This document shows positions 10,880 through 22,740 of a stretch of DNA of 64,000 nt, piece after piece. The notes below the pieces were generated by a model. That model was not told where the DNA came from. It searched no databases and worked only from the letters and a program-made list of their open reading frames with translations. The stretch's first letter is position 1. Every line of letters starts with the position of its first letter. The stretch is from Myotis daubentonii (taxonomy: Eukaryota > Chordata > Mammalia > Chiroptera > Vespertilionidae): positions 114,937,074-115,001,073 of the forward strand of contig NC_081840.1 of the NCBI RefSeq assembly GCF_963259705.1. The letters are read 5' to 3'. Made by a program: the position numbers and the translations under genes.

Positions 10880-11640
10880 ACCAGGTGCTGATGAGAATGT
10901 GAAGCAACTAAAACCCTCATCCACTTCTGGTGGGAATGCAAAGTGCTCTAGCCACTCTGGAAAACAGTTTGGCAGTTTCTTACGAAGTTAAACACATACT
11001 TAACACGTGAGTCAGCAAACCCTTCCCAGCTATTTACCCTAGAGAAATGAAAACTTACATTCACACAAAAACCTGTACATGATGTTCATAGGAGCTTTAT
11101 TCATAACAGCCAAAACCTGGAGGAGAGAGGAAGGAGTCAAAAACAGCCCAAATGTCCAACCACAAGTGAGCATGTGAACAAATTGTGGTCTAGCCTTGCA
11201 ATGAAATACTCCTCAGTATTACGAAGGCACAACAACTGATATACCCAACAGCGTGTGTGAATCTGACAGACATTATGCTGACTCTGGAAGAAACTAGATA
11301 CAAAAGGCTTATCTGTGGGGTTCTAATATGACACTTTAGCTCCAGGTACAGAAAGCAGATGATTTTAAGGTGACACAAAAGAACTTTCTGGGGAGACTGA
11401 AACAGATCTTGATTGTGCCGTGGACACAGAGAATAGCACAGGGAAGGCCGGGGGTGAACCGGGGGTTGGGTGGGTGGGAGCAGAAAGGGAGAAAATGGAA
11501 GACATCTGCAATACTGCCAGCAATAAAGTAATTTTTTTAAAAAAATCTTGGTTGTGGTATACCTCATTAAATTATATACTTAGAATGAGTGTGTTTTATT
11601 ATACGTAAGTTATAGCTTAATAAAGTTGATAGAAAATCAT
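10880..11640 (+). mobile_element. Old L1 3' part
   Basis: 'cttctggtgggaatgcaaag', 'accctagagaaatgaaaac' and 'ttcataacagccaaaacctgg' are the ORF2 C-terminal landmarks of old L1. The copy ends near 'gcttaataaagttg', the typical 3' end of old L1M-type copies. It carries many stops. Confidence 0.8.
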
Positions 11641-11689
11641 ATCACAACGCATTGTCCGCTGGAAAGACCCTCTGTGAACTCAATCATCC

Positions 11690-11975
11690 ACCCCCTTTAC
11701 TTCAGGCATCAGGTAACTGAGCACCAGAGCGGGGAGTGACTTGCCAGAGGTCAGGCAGGCAGTAAGTCAGGGCTGTTAACAGGCTGGCTAATTGCAACTC
11801 ACTGAGCACTCTCCCAACCTCCTTCTGCTTAGTGTTCACTAGACTTGGGAGGCAGCAGCACTCTCTGCCCAAGTTACAGATGAGCACACTGAGGCCCAGA
11901 GGTTGGAAAACTCCACGGAGGTCACACAGCCAGCTTCACCATGACCTACTCTGCCTGGGCAACTGCTGGTGGAGC
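11690..11975. mobile_element. Two MIR-like SINE fragments
   Basis: 'gactgccagaggtcaggcaggcag'-like and 'ttacagatgagcacactgagg' / 'ggtcacacagccag' blocks at about 11690-11780 and 11845-11975 match MIR core order. Both are diverged. Confidence 0.6.
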
Positions 11976-13614
11976 AGGAATGCAAGCCCAGGTCCTCTGC
12001 TCTCAGAGGCCAGTTCTTGTCTCCTCCCCACAATCTTCCTTGCAGAGGGAGTGTGAACTGAGACCCTTCACTGAAGCCCCAGGGCCCAGGGCCCAGCACG
12101 GAAGCAGGCAGAGCCAAGGGGAAGGAGCACGGAGCACTTGTGAGCTCTCCGCTGTGGGGCTGCGGGCTGCGCGCAGCCACCGCCAGGAGGCGCTTTTCCT
12201 CCCAGGCGGAACACACCAGTGGCACAGGAGCGGTGGCAAGACAGCCCTGGCTTTGCTCCAGAAAGATCCGGTTTCCCCTGGATGCGTTTTCCAGCACAGC
12301 CTGCCAGGAGAGATTAAGATCGCAGAGAGCAACACGATGCTGCCTGCTGCCAGCGAGGAGCTCCCCCTGTGACCACAGGCTCTTTCTACAGCGGGGGCTG
12401 CCCCAAACTCCGTCTCCAGCAACACCTGCATAGATGGGCTTTGCTGGCCGCTAGGCCCAAAGCTCCCAGCCTCTCTGCTCAGCTGCCCATCCCTGACTTG
12501 ACCTTTTTTAAAGGCCCAGTCTGGTCCCCAGGTTGAGTTCTGTAAATAGCCAGGTGGCATGCTACCAATTAGGTGTTGGCCCTTCCTCTCCAATGGCAGG
12601 GACGGCATGATCCATTGCTTACTTGTTTGGGGTTTGCTTACCCAAAGGCAAAGTGACAGACCCACCAAACCTGTCCGGGGGCCTGTATTTCCACTGGCAG
12701 CTCCAATGCCAGCCCGAGGTCCTGCTGTAGCACCCAGAGCTGCCGCCTGGACGCCAAATTCTGGAACTGTGTGACCCTAGACAAGTCCCCGAGCTCCTTC
12801 ATCTGTTCCCTCTGAACTGAGGAAGGTAGACATTCTCCAAGGTCCGTCAAGCTCTGACCAGAGCACCATGCCTCGCAGACCCCCCTCCTCAGTTAATGAT
12901 CTCCCTGCAGGCCATTCCTTTGTAGAACACATGTATCTTCAGTACAATGCTTTTGGGCTGGTATTTACATGAGGGGGTGGGATATATGTCTATGTCTCCA
13001 AAATTCAACACATTTTCTAACAAAACAGCGTTCAAGGAAAGAATCATGATACATTCCAAATACAATTAGTTGTTTTGAAGAAAAAAAACAAACATGAAAG
13101 TAGTGACAAAGCAGATGGTGCCTCTCGGCTGTCCCTGGCACTAGAGAGGCCCGATTGCTAGGTACAGAACAGCTGGTTGTTAATGTCCATATGAATTATG
13201 GGGTGACCAGGAAGCAAAGCTTTAAGCATCTTACAACCTAACATAATCATGTGTTACACAAATAAGCATTTTACTGTATTTTAGTTAGATCTGGGAAACT
13301 GGTTATGGGATTGAGGTTAACACATAATGATATAATTTTCCCCTTTAAAAATAATGGAAAGAAAATAAATCAAAGGAAAAGAAAGACGTTCCCAGGAGCA
13401 TTTTCACAGAACCGTTATGTTCAGGGATAGCCTAGTGACATCAAGCTGGACAAGCTGTGCGATCTTCCCAGTGTACATGGTAGTGGTATTCTAGGGAAAT
13501 TCCATGTATATTAAAACCTCGCAAATTTACCTGGTGCTTATTGTGTAAAGCAGAGTTCAGTTTTTAGCTCAGATAATCGTCAACATTCATATCCTGAGAG
13601 ATATTATAAAGTCA
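11976..13614. other. Unassigned intergenic DNA
   Basis: A MIR-like piece lies at about 12740-12850 ('ctgtgtgaccctagacaag'). Several long open frames overlap on both strands at 12000-12670, where GC content is high. They share no recognisable domain and I do not treat them as genes. Confidence 0.4.
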
Positions 13615-13800
13615 TGTGGAATGCAAGACAATCCTTCACTGTGAAATGGCCCCAGGCATTGCAAAATGTCTAGCATCCCTGGCTCCTCACAGGCCTCCCA
13701 CAGCCAGTAGCACCCCTGCAACATTGTGGCCAGAAATATCCCCACACATTGTAAGTGCCCCCTAAGGCTCTCCCACCTTCACTGAGAAATTAGCCTAGGA
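13615..13800. mobile_element. MER5/Charlie-type hAT MITE remnant
   Basis: 'gcattgcaaaatgtctagcatccctggc', in parts, then 'cagtagcacccctgcaac' and 'ccccacacattgtaagtgcc' are in the MER5A order. Confidence 0.6.
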
Positions 13801-13864
13801 GGGGTGAGCATGGAGCATGGGGAGAGGGTGTTTATTTCAATCAAAGGTTTCAAAGACCCCATAA

Positions 13865-14875
13865 TTCTTTCCATGGGCTTTTTGAGATATAATTCACATA
13901 CCATAAAGTGGACTCTTTTAATGTGTACAGTCAGTGGTTTTTAGTGCAGTCACAAAGTTGGACAGCCATCATCACTATCTAATTCCAGAACTTCTTTGTC
14001 ACCCCAAAAAGGAACCTGTTACCCATTAGTAGTCACTCCTCATCCTCCTCTCCCCTAAGCCCTGGCAACCACTAAACTACTTTCCATCTCTATGGATCTG
14101 CCTGTTCTGGATGTTTCATATAAATGAAATCATGTAACAAATGGCCTTTGTGTCTGGCTTTTTCACTTAAAATAATGTTTTCAAGGTTCACCTGCGGTGT
14201 AGTGTGTATCAGAACTTCATTCCATTTAATGGTTAAATAATATTTCAATATATGTTTATACCACAATGTATTGATTGATTCATCAGTTTATGACAGTTGA
14301 ATAATGGCTATTTTTGGCTGTTGTGAATAATGCTGCCATGAACATTGTGTATAAGTTTTTGAATGGGCATATGTTTTTAATTTTCTTGGGTATATAGCAA
14401 CTGGGTTGCTGCTGAGTCTTGTGGTAACTCCATACTTAACTTTTTGAGGAACTGCCAAACTGCTTTTCCAAAGTGACTAGCTATTTCAAAATCTCACTAT
14501 CAATATATGCGGGTTCCAATTTCTCCATACCCTCTCCAACAATCTTTACTGTCTGTCTTTTTCAGAATAGCCACCCTAGAGAGTGTGAAGTGGTATCTCA
14601 TTGTGGCTTTGATTTTCGTTTCCCTGGTGACTAAGGATGCTGAGCATTTTTTCATGTGCTTATTGGGCATTTGTATAGCTTCTCTAGAGAAATGTCTTTC
14701 AAGTCATTTGCTCATTTTTAATTGGGTCATTTGTCTTTTTGGTTGAGTTGTGAAAGGTCTTTATACATTCTGGATACAAGTCACCTATCAGACGTATACT
14801 TTTCAAATTCTGTCCATTGTCTTTGCATGTTCAATTTTGATGAAATTCAAGTTACTATCCTTTGGTTGGTATGTA
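13865..14875 (-). mobile_element. Old L1 (ORF2 and 3' part), antisense
   Basis: The + strand shows the antisense series 'tttgagatataattcacat', 'taccctctccaacaatc', 'gagaaatgtctttcaagtc' and 'ggatacaagtcacctatcag' typical of old L1M. It is decayed. Confidence 0.8.
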
Positions 14876-15774
14876 CCATAGACTTTTGAACCAGTTGTCC
14901 TAGCAGCCCCACCTCACAGAGCAAGGCCAGGGAACAGAGGCTGCTGTGATTTGAATGAAAGCAAAACATCCTTCCAGTTTCAAAGCTTCTTACGGAGATT
15001 CCATAAATACAGTTTAATTTCTCTGGATAAAACCTAAAAAAGTCTAAGCCTGCCAAGTTCAAATACCCTCAGAATGGGTAGCACTAGACCTACCAGTTAA
15101 TCATACCTTAGGGAAAACTATTCCCAATTGGATCCTTCTCTAAGAGCAGACCATGCCCCTGGCGTGGGGAGAGTGTGGGACCCTGACCCCTTGGTGGGCA
15201 CCACGTGGGTAGAAGGACATGGTGGGGAGCAAGCTGGACAGTGAGGAAGGCCAAGGTCACCTCCTTGCTAAAGGAAGTCACCATGAGCTCTCTACTGTTA
15301 GTCTTAGCTGGGAGCCTATCCAGTCCCTATCTCAGGCCCCACTTTTAGATTTTGCCACAAAAGGCTTTGGTAAAACATAAATATATTTGCAGGATGGGGA
15401 CACATTCCTAGACGGCTGATGCTAGACTCAGCGGGACCTCAGTGCTTATTTCCTGCAGTCCCCCTAACTAAACATGGAGAAGTCAAGGCCCAGGCAGGAC
15501 AGGGAACGTAAGAGCAAGTCCATAGAAGGACAGGGACCACACTGCCCTCCTAGTCCCCACTGACCTCCAGCAAGGTGGTGACCTGAATGGATTCAACAAG
15601 CAGGACCTTGGGGCGTGGCAGTTTGCTTGGGCAGAAAGAGGCACAGGTAGGTCAGTGTCCCAGAGGGTAAGCTCACTGAAGGACCATAGGAGGGGGCAGA
15701 GCAGCACAGAGGCTCTACACCTTGGAGGACAGGGGCATCATCTCTGTGGGACTACGCCGCAAATCACTTATGTC
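14876..15774. other. Unassigned intergenic DNA
   Basis: No gene or repeat recognised. Confidence 0.4.
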
Positions 15775-16010
15775 TTAACAATAATGGCTGCCTTTCGCTG
15801 AGCCCTGGCTAGGTGCCAGGTGCCATGCTAAGAAATGTACATGCATCATCGCCTTGTTCCTCCCAACAGTCTCAGGAGATGGATGTCAATTTTTTTCAAT
15901 GAGGCCACTGAGGCTCCAAGAGCATTAGTGACTTGCCCAGGATCATGCAACAGGAAAGAGCTAAGCAGGCTTTCAAATCCAAGTCCACCAACTCCATAGT
16001 CAGTCCTCCT
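15775..16010 (+). mobile_element. MIR SINE
   Basis: 'gctaggtgccaggtgccatg', 'tctcaggagatgg', 'gaggccactgaggctcc' and 'gacttgcccaggatcatgc' are the MIR landmarks in order. Confidence 0.75.
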
Positions 16011-16639
16011 AATACCCATACAGGCTGGTTTCTGGAGAGCCCTCTGGTTCTCAGCTCTCAGGGAGAAGGTCCCTGAGTGGGTGGTGGGCTGTCTGCCTGT
16101 TGCCCACCGAATGAGGCTGAGCTTTGCTCAGGAGCAGTCAGAGCCCCAGGCTGTTCACCAGGGAAGGTGTGACTCTCCTCCGTGTCACAGTGACCCCTGC
16201 TGCTCCTTCCATCTCTTCTGCAAGATCACTTAACATAACAGAGACTCTGGGGATTGTCCAAATGAGAGCCCCCATTAACACCCTATCCTCTTGAAAGTCT
16301 CCTGGGGTTTGCAGCAAAGCAGAGAGAAAAGTGAGAATGTTTGTTTCTGGGCTATGAGGTCTGTGCCTAGGAGCCCCTAAATCCCACATCTTCTTACCCT
16401 CCTGTCACAAAGCAGAAACTCCAGACTTTGTGTCAGACACTGGAGGTCAGACACCAAGTCCAATTCTTCATAGTCCTGCAACGTGAAATGAGTCTCAGCT
16501 CCCTCATCCGCTAAGTGGAGACATCTGCTAAGTGCTTACCTCTATGCAGGGGTATGTCTGGAGTTTAACCTAGTGAGCTTCTCTCCTTCCTCAGCCTGAG
16601 TGTCCTCGTCTGCTGATGTTTATGGGGTACCCAGCCTTC
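16011..16639. other. Unassigned intergenic DNA
   Basis: No gene recognised. Confidence 0.4.
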
Positions 16640-16805
16640 ACCTGCATTTCCTCACTCAATTATCACAGGAATGCATGAGGTAGAATAAGGAAACTGAAGC
16701 TCAGAGGAGATAAGTTGCCCAAAGTCACACAGTTGGCAAGATGTGGCGCCAGGTTTCCAACCCAAGCAGCCTGGTTCGGGTGCCAGGCTCATAAACACCA
16801 TGCCA
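16640..16805 (+). mobile_element. MIR SINE
   Basis: 'aggaaactgaagctcagagg', 'ttgcccaaagtcacacag' and 'ccaacccaagcagcctgg' give the MIR core and 3' part. Confidence 0.75.
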
Positions 16806-17108
16806 CAGTGCCTTCCAGGTCGAGATGCCTTCATACTATGAAATATGCAAAGTGGGGAGCTGTGGAAGAGGAATACATTAGGAAAGTTAGTAATTAGAAA
16901 AATGAGACAATAATGGGGATGAAGTATGGTAGCAACCATTTCAGGTGGAAATTGTAGTTTAACTCTAACCCTGTTGTTTGGCTTAACAATATAAAAGTTA
17001 CTTTGATTTTCTAAATTGTATAAGTCATCCCATTCGATTGAATGCCTTATCGATTGAATGACTATTCCATTAATTGTTATCATACTGGTCTTAGAGAGCA
17101 CATTCTAC

Positions 17109-17635
17109 TGTACCTGGAAACAGGACAGCACAATTACCCTAAATTGTTTTAGTGGCCACAGGTGGTACGTTCCAGCTGACTCAGTGGTCCTGAGACCAGA
17201 ACAGCACAATTACTCTAAATTGTCCTGACAACTCAGTGGTCGGGAGACCAGGGGGCTCTAGATAATGTGTTTCTATCAACTCAGTGATCCGGAGACCCAA
17301 AACTGTAATTTAGATAACATGCCTAAGTTTAACCCAGGTTACCCAAGGACTCTAGATAATGTATTTCTGTCAATTCAGTGACCCCGAGACCCGAAACTGT
17401 AATTAACATGCTTAATTCTGCTTCTGTAATCTGCTTTTTTGGGAGCCAGGTGCCACATTCCAAACCCTGGGATGTAATCAATACCTTTGTGATTTTTGCC
17501 TATATAAGTCTGGTTTTGCCACCATCTTATTGCTATGAGATTTGGGAATGACCCCTCATAGTCCCGGATTGCAATAAATGTGACTCTTTAATTCGACTTC
17601 TTGAGGCATCCTTCTGTGATTCGGGGTACTTTACA
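17109..17635 (+). mobile_element. Solo ERV LTR with duplicated U3 segments
   Basis: The unit starts TGTACC and ends TTTACA. It has a TATA-like 'gcctatataagtctgg' near 17500, 'gcaataaatgtg' as polyadenylation signal near 17571, and a short U5. In U3 two segments are duplicated: 'acagcacaatta..ctaaattgt', and 'actcagtgatccggagacc...ctctagataatgt'. No retroviral coding sequence follows. I could not see a clear TSD. Confidence 0.75.
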
Positions 17636-17929
17636 ACAGGGAGAATCTTTGAGCTAGCGTTCATCTTGGCAGACTTCTTGGAGGAGATGGGGACTGAGCC
17701 AAATCTCACCATGTCACAGGGTCCAGCCATCAGAGAAGGGTGAAGGCCTGGCTGCTCTCCATTTTCCCATCTGGGGTGGAGGGTTCCCCACCTCACAGGA
17801 ACCAAGAGAGAAAAGGCATGATGGTATAGAACTGTCATGATATTGAAGATCATTTATTGTGTGTCCATACAGACCACACACAGTGCTAAGGGCTTTATGC
17901 AAATTATCTCCTGAAAGAAGGATTTGGAG

Positions 17930-18088
17930 CCCAGGCAAGTGTTGCTTAGTTAGAGTGTCGGCCCAGCATCAAAGGGTTTCAGGTTCGATTCCCCATCAAG
18001 GGCACTTACCTGGGTTTCAGTTCAGGTTGGGGTGTGTGCAAGAGGCAACCATTAATGTGTCTCTTTCACATCTCTCTCTCTTTGTTTC

Positions 18089-18129
<41 letters not shown>

Positions 18130-18202
18130 ATTCTCCCTCCCTTCCTCCCTCTAAAAATCAATGGAAAAAATATCCTCAGGTGAGGATTAACAACAAAAAA
18201 AA
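17930..18202 (+). mobile_element. VES-type SINE with expanded CT tract
   Basis: It has the head 'ccaggcaagtgttgcttag', a B-box-like 'ggttcgattcccc', a CT run at about 18092-18126, and the end 'aatatcctcaggtgaggatt'. The TSD is gatttggag on both sides. Confidence 0.9.
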
Positions 18203-18454
18203 GATTTGGAGTTAGAAGATTGGGGTTCAGAGTTTTGCCCCTCCATTTTATAGCTATGAATGAATCCTTAAGTATTAACCTTGTAACTTCATTTTCTTCA
18301 TCTGTAAAATCAAATGAAAAATGGTATCATCACTAATGAAAAGTCACCATTTACTGAATATTTTTATGTCAAATATCACACTAAATACTTTAAATTTTTT
18401 CTTTTAATCTACACAGCCACCATATGAGCTAGTGAGTGTTACTATTTCACATAT

Positions 18455-18658
18455 CATGCCTGGCTGGCATGGCTCAGTGGTATCAACCAGGAGGTCATGG
18501 TTCAATTCCTGGTCAGGGCACATACCTGGATTGCAGACTCAATCCCCAGTATGAGGCATGCAGGAGGCAGCCAATCAATGATTCTCTCTCATCATTAATG
18601 TTTCTATCCTTCTCCTTTCCTCTCTAAAATCAATAAAAATATCTTTTTAAAAAAATAG
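18455..18658 (+). mobile_element. VES-type SINE
   Basis: It has 'ctggctggcatggctcagtgg', 'gggcacatacctggattgc', and the tail 'aaaatcaataaaaatatc'. The TSD is ttcacatat (18446-18454 and 18659-18667). Confidence 0.95.
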
Positions 18659-18669
18659 TTCACATATGA

Positions 18670-19173
18670 GTGTGAGATGGCCCAGAAAAGCGGCGAAGAG
18701 AACAAAGAGAACCGAGTGAATCAGAAAGAAAAAGGAGAAGTTTATTTGTGTTCTCCGGTGGGACCCACTGGCCCAAAAGGTGGGGCCAGTGAATTTCGCG
18801 CCTCCAGGGAGGGAGAGGAATCTTTTTATTCAGGTGTTTGGTGGGGGGGGGGGGGGCGGGGGGGGGGCTGAACTGAGGACATCCCCACCGCAGGGATCAT
18901 CACGGCATTCAACTGAGGAAGTCTCAGCTGCAGGGGTTTGGGCGGGATATGCAGGAAGAAGTCCACATCTGTGTGGGGGTATGTGGATTCAGGGAGAAGA
19001 AGCTGGTATCTGTGTCTGGCACGTTGATCTGTGAGAAATTCCAGGGGAAGTCCATTGTCTCATCACATGTCTGCATGTATCCGAACCTGGGCTCTCTCCG
19101 ACCTAACAATGAGGAGACTGGGGGTAAGACAGGGTAAGTAATTTTTTGAAGATCTGAGATTAAATCATGAATC
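18670..19173. other. Unassigned segment with G run
   Basis: A near-pure G run lies at about 18841-18867. The sequence before it begins 'gagatggcccagaaaagcgg' and is open in one frame for 64 codons. It matches nothing I recognise; an ERV-derived origin is possible but unproven. Confidence 0.35.
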
Positions 19174-19186
19174 TACAGCTCATCCT

Positions 19187-19637
19187 CTCTTTTTTAATGG
19201 TTCTTTATTGTTGAAAGTATTACATATGGTTACCTTTATCCCCATTGACCCACTCCAGCCCACCCCCACCCCAGGCCTTCGCTATCCTATTGTCTGTATC
19301 CATGGGTTATGCATATATGCATACAAGGTCTTTGATTAATTAACTCCTTCCACCCACCTTCCCTTTGAGATTCCGCACTCTGTTCCATGTTTCCATGACT
19401 CTGGATCCACTATATTCATCAGTTTATTTTCCACATATGCATGAGATCATGTGATACTTGTCTTTCTCTGACTGACTTATTTCACTTAGCATGATACTCT
19501 CCAGGTCACTCCATGCTGTTTCAAAGGGTAAGAGATTCTTCTTTTTTAGTGCTGCATAGTATTCCATGGTATAAATGTACCACAGCTTTTTTATCCACTC
19601 ATCTGCTGATGGGCAGTTGGGCTGTTTCCAGATTTTA
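19187..19637 (-). mobile_element. 5'-truncated young L1 3' end, antisense
   Basis: The copy covers the last part of ORF2 and the 3' UTR on the minus strand ('gcatagtattccatggtata' seen antisense). A 13-bp TSD (tacagctcatcct at 19174-19186 and 19638-19650) brackets it. Confidence 0.9.
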
Positions 19638-19870
19638 TACAGCTCATCCTTTTAACCCCCAAATTATGTTATCTCCCTAACTAACAAACATAGTTGTTTT
19701 GAAGTTCAATTACAGTCATTCTTGAAATGCTTTATAACATAAAGTATCATATTAATTATTGTCACATTTGAGGAAGATATGTTTTAATATATGGCAAATG
19801 GAGGTATTGTATTTTGTTTAATTTCTACATAATACTTTTCTCAGAGCAGACTGAATTTTTTCCAAGAAGA

Positions 19871-20295
19871 TGGTGAAAGGGCGAGGGCTATGCCCTCCAT
19901 CTTGCCCCGTACCCTCCATGTTAGGGCAGCTGCCATGTGCTCAGGAGAGTACCTTCTTCCCGGAAGCCCAGGCCCCTGCTGGCCACGCCCGGGATTTCAT
20001 TAAACTAACCAATGACAATCAAGGGACGTGCGCACCATAGAGATGACCACATCCTGTGTAAGAAGACCCGACTGGCGCCTGGCCAATCAGCAGGGCCCAC
20101 AGTCAGCTCCCCTCCCCTCACTCCACCCCCTATTAAAACCCTGTTTCTCTCACGGCGGTTTCACTCTGCTTCCGGTCGCTGCGTCGGCCAGGAGGGGGAG
20201 TCGAGCTAGCTCAATAAAGGACCCTCTGCTTTTGCATCGGACTGGCTGGCTCCCTGGTGTGGTTTTCTTGGGGATCTTGAAATCTGGGCACAACA
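19871..20295 (+). mobile_element. Gammaretrovirus-like ERV LTR
   Basis: The segment has U3 features (two CCAAT boxes, e.g. 'aaccaatgac' and 'ggccaatcag'), a TATA-like 'ctattaaaaccc', and 'gctcaataaagg' as polyadenylation signal, followed by a U5-like end 'tctgggcacaaca'. Layout and composition fit a class I (gamma-like) LTR. No internal gene is seen downstream. Exact ends are uncertain and no TSD was seen. Confidence 0.65.
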
Positions 20296-21303
20296 TTGGG
20301 AGGTTGATCTGTTAGGCTTAGATTTCTTCAGTGAAGGCAGGATGTCATTAAAAACAAGCAACTTGCAGCCCCAGCATCCACCTGGCACTGGCACTGTGCT
20401 AGGGCCATGAAGTTCGTTTTGGAAAGCCATCTTCCATTTATATTCCACCACAATACAAGACTCACGGCGGCAGAGACGTTGTCCTGTCAACACCATGTCC
20501 CAAACGACCAGAAGACAGCATTTAAGTATCAGGAGCTCAGTCAGTATTTGAGTGAATAAATAAAGGTGAATCTGAGAAAGCAGAGGAGGCCTGAGGGAGG
20601 AAGGACAGAGACAGGTGTGGCAGATGCAGACTGCACTCCCCGAGGCCCCAGCCCACAAGATACCTGTGAAGGGTCAGGATGCCATGCCCACTGGGCAGAC
20701 TGGAGGGGCAGAAGCAGCAAGTCAGCCTGAGTGGCTGGTACATATTGAGGCTGAGCCCAGGGTTAGGAGTGGAGGAGCGCTGCAGAGTGGCAGAGGTCAA
20801 CAAGCCACCATCACCACTGCTGGAATCTGCCCCGCCCACCATCCTGTGGCCCACCCAGCATTACAATCCTAACTCAGCAGATCAAGAATCGGCAGAAGCG
20901 ACTTTCCAATCCAGCTGGTCTGTACTCATTGCAATTAAGCCCACTAGAAAGAAAACAGCCACAGATGGGAAGACCAGTGTGGCTGGAAACCTCTTGCTTC
21001 ACGATAGCAGTACAGGGAACACATAAGTCAAGAGACCCATAGCCCACCACACCCCACCATGGTGCCCCGAGATGAGGGTAACTGGGCCTTAAAGAGGACA
21101 CTCACCTCCTCAGAGAAGACAGATTTTCTACCGCTGAGGTGACACCACCACAGAAACCCCTGAAGTCCCAATAGTGAAAGTAAGAGCAAACAAAAACTGG
21201 AGCTATAGCACCACCTACTGGAAAACAAAAGAAAGATATCTACTCAACCTGCTAAACAGTTGAGACAGTACTTAAATATACTGTATATACATATATACAT
21301 ATA
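20296..21303. other. Unassigned intergenic DNA
   Basis: No gene recognised. It ends in a short AT-alternating stretch (about 21280-21303) beside the Helitron. Confidence 0.4.
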
Positions 21304-22011
21304 TCCTACCTAATAAAAGACAAAAATGGTAATTGACCGTACCTTCGATACACTTCCCATTGGATAATCAGGGCGATATGCAAATTAACTGCCAACTAAG
21401 ATGGCGCCGGCAGCCATGCAGCTGAAGCGAGCAGGAGGCTTGCTTGCTCCAGTGATGGAGGAAGCCAAGGTTCCCTGCCTGCCGCGGCCGGCTCTGAGCT
21501 CTGAAAGAAACAAAGTTTCAATTATAGAAGCTAAACAAACCCCAGATACCTGCTTTCAGCAGGCTGTGGCCTCAGAGCTGGAGCCGGCTCTTAGCTCCAG
21601 TGACGGCAACAAAGTTTCAATTATAGAAGCTAAACAAACCCCAGATACCTGCTTTCAGCAGGCCATGGCCTCAGAGCTGGGAGCGAGCAGGAGCCGGCTC
21701 TCAGCTCCAGTGACAGCAACTAAGTTTCAATTAAAGAAGGTAAATAAATCCCAGAATAAAAAAGAAAAAGAAAAAAAGGAGAGGCTGGGCGCTTCAGTTG
21801 CCGGCCAGCCTGAAAACGGCCCTCAGCCCCTCACCCAGACTATCCAGGCACCCCAGTGGGGGCCCCAACCCTAAAGGGGGTGTGGCCAGCCTGAAAACAG
21901 CCTTCAGCCCCTCATCCAGGCTGGCCAGGCACCCCAGTGGAGACCCCCACCCTGATCTGGGACACCCTTCAGGGCAAACCAGCCGCCCCCCACCCATGCA
22001 CCTGGCCTCTA
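21304..22011 (+). mobile_element. Helitron (first of a head-to-tail pair)
   Basis: It starts TCCTACCTAATAAAAGAC, with 'gatatgcaaattaactgcc' downstream. It ends in 'catgcacctggcctcta', directly abutting the next Helitron's TC. The final G of CTAG is absent. The interior contains a roughly 106-bp unit repeated about 2.5 times (around 21490-21760) and a second repeat of about 85 bp (around 21800-21950). Confidence 0.8.
21401..21874 (+). other. 157-codon open frame made of repeated units inside a Helitron
   Basis: The open frame contains the phrase KVSIIEAKQTPDTCFQQA twice, because the DNA repeat unit keeps the frame. Lys/Gln-rich sequence follows. I do not recognise a protein family. It may be a captured gene fragment, or simply an in-frame DNA duplication. 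There is no evidence that it is expressed. Confidence 0.35.
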
Positions 22012-22478
22012 TCCTATATAGTAAAAGGGTAATATGCAAACTGACCCTAACAGCAGAAAGACTGGGAATGACTGGTCACTATGACACACACTGACCACCA
22101 GGGGGCAGATGCTCAATGCAGGAGCTGCCCTCTGGTGGTCAGTGCGCTCCCACATGGGGGAGTTCTGCTCAGCCACAAGCCAGGCTGATGGCTGCCAGTA
22201 CAGCAGTGGTGGTGGGAGCCTCTCCTGCCTCCTCAGCAGAGCTAAGGATGTCCGACTGCAGTTTAGGCTTGCTCCCTGCTGGCAAGTAGACATCCCCCGA
22301 GGGCTGCTGGGCTGCCAGAGGGATGTCTGATTGCCAGCTTAGGCCCAATCCCCCGGGGAGCTGTCCTAAGCCAGGAGGTGGTCATCCCCCGAGGGGTCCC
22401 AGACTGCGAGAGGGCACAGGCCAGGCTGAGGGACCCCCTACCCCCGAATGCACAAATTTTTGTGTACTGGGCCTCTAG
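22012..22478 (+). mobile_element. HeliBat-type Helitron (second of the pair)
   Basis: It starts TCCTATATAGTAAAAGGG with 'taatatgcaaactgacc'. It includes 'ctgaccaccagggggcag' with its inverted partner 'ctctggtggtcag'. It ends with 'gcacaaatttttgtgtac' and GGGCCTCTAG followed by T. It is non-autonomous. Confidence 0.95.
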
Positions 22479-22740
22479 TATATTTTTATATATTTAATTT
22501 CCTCAAATGCCCAAGCAGAGAAATAATGTATTAAATATAATTTAAAATCAAGGTTACAAAGTAGTTCAGAAAGAAAGTTAAAAATCTCCAGAAAATAAAC
22601 TTAAAGGCATGGAAGACTATTTTAAATGACAAAGAATTCAAGATTGCAATTTTGAAAAAACTCAACGAGATACCAGGAAACTCAGAAAAGCAATTCAATG
22701 AGCTAAGAAATAAAATCAATGAACAAAAGGAGTACTTTAC

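Noticed and set aside
12003..12668. Long minus-strand open frame in GC-rich DNA
   Set aside because: Overlapping open frames exist on both strands, with no domain, splice pattern or codon bias suggesting coding.
19871..20295. Functional provirus
   Set aside because: Only an LTR-like segment is present. No gag, pol or env sequence follows.
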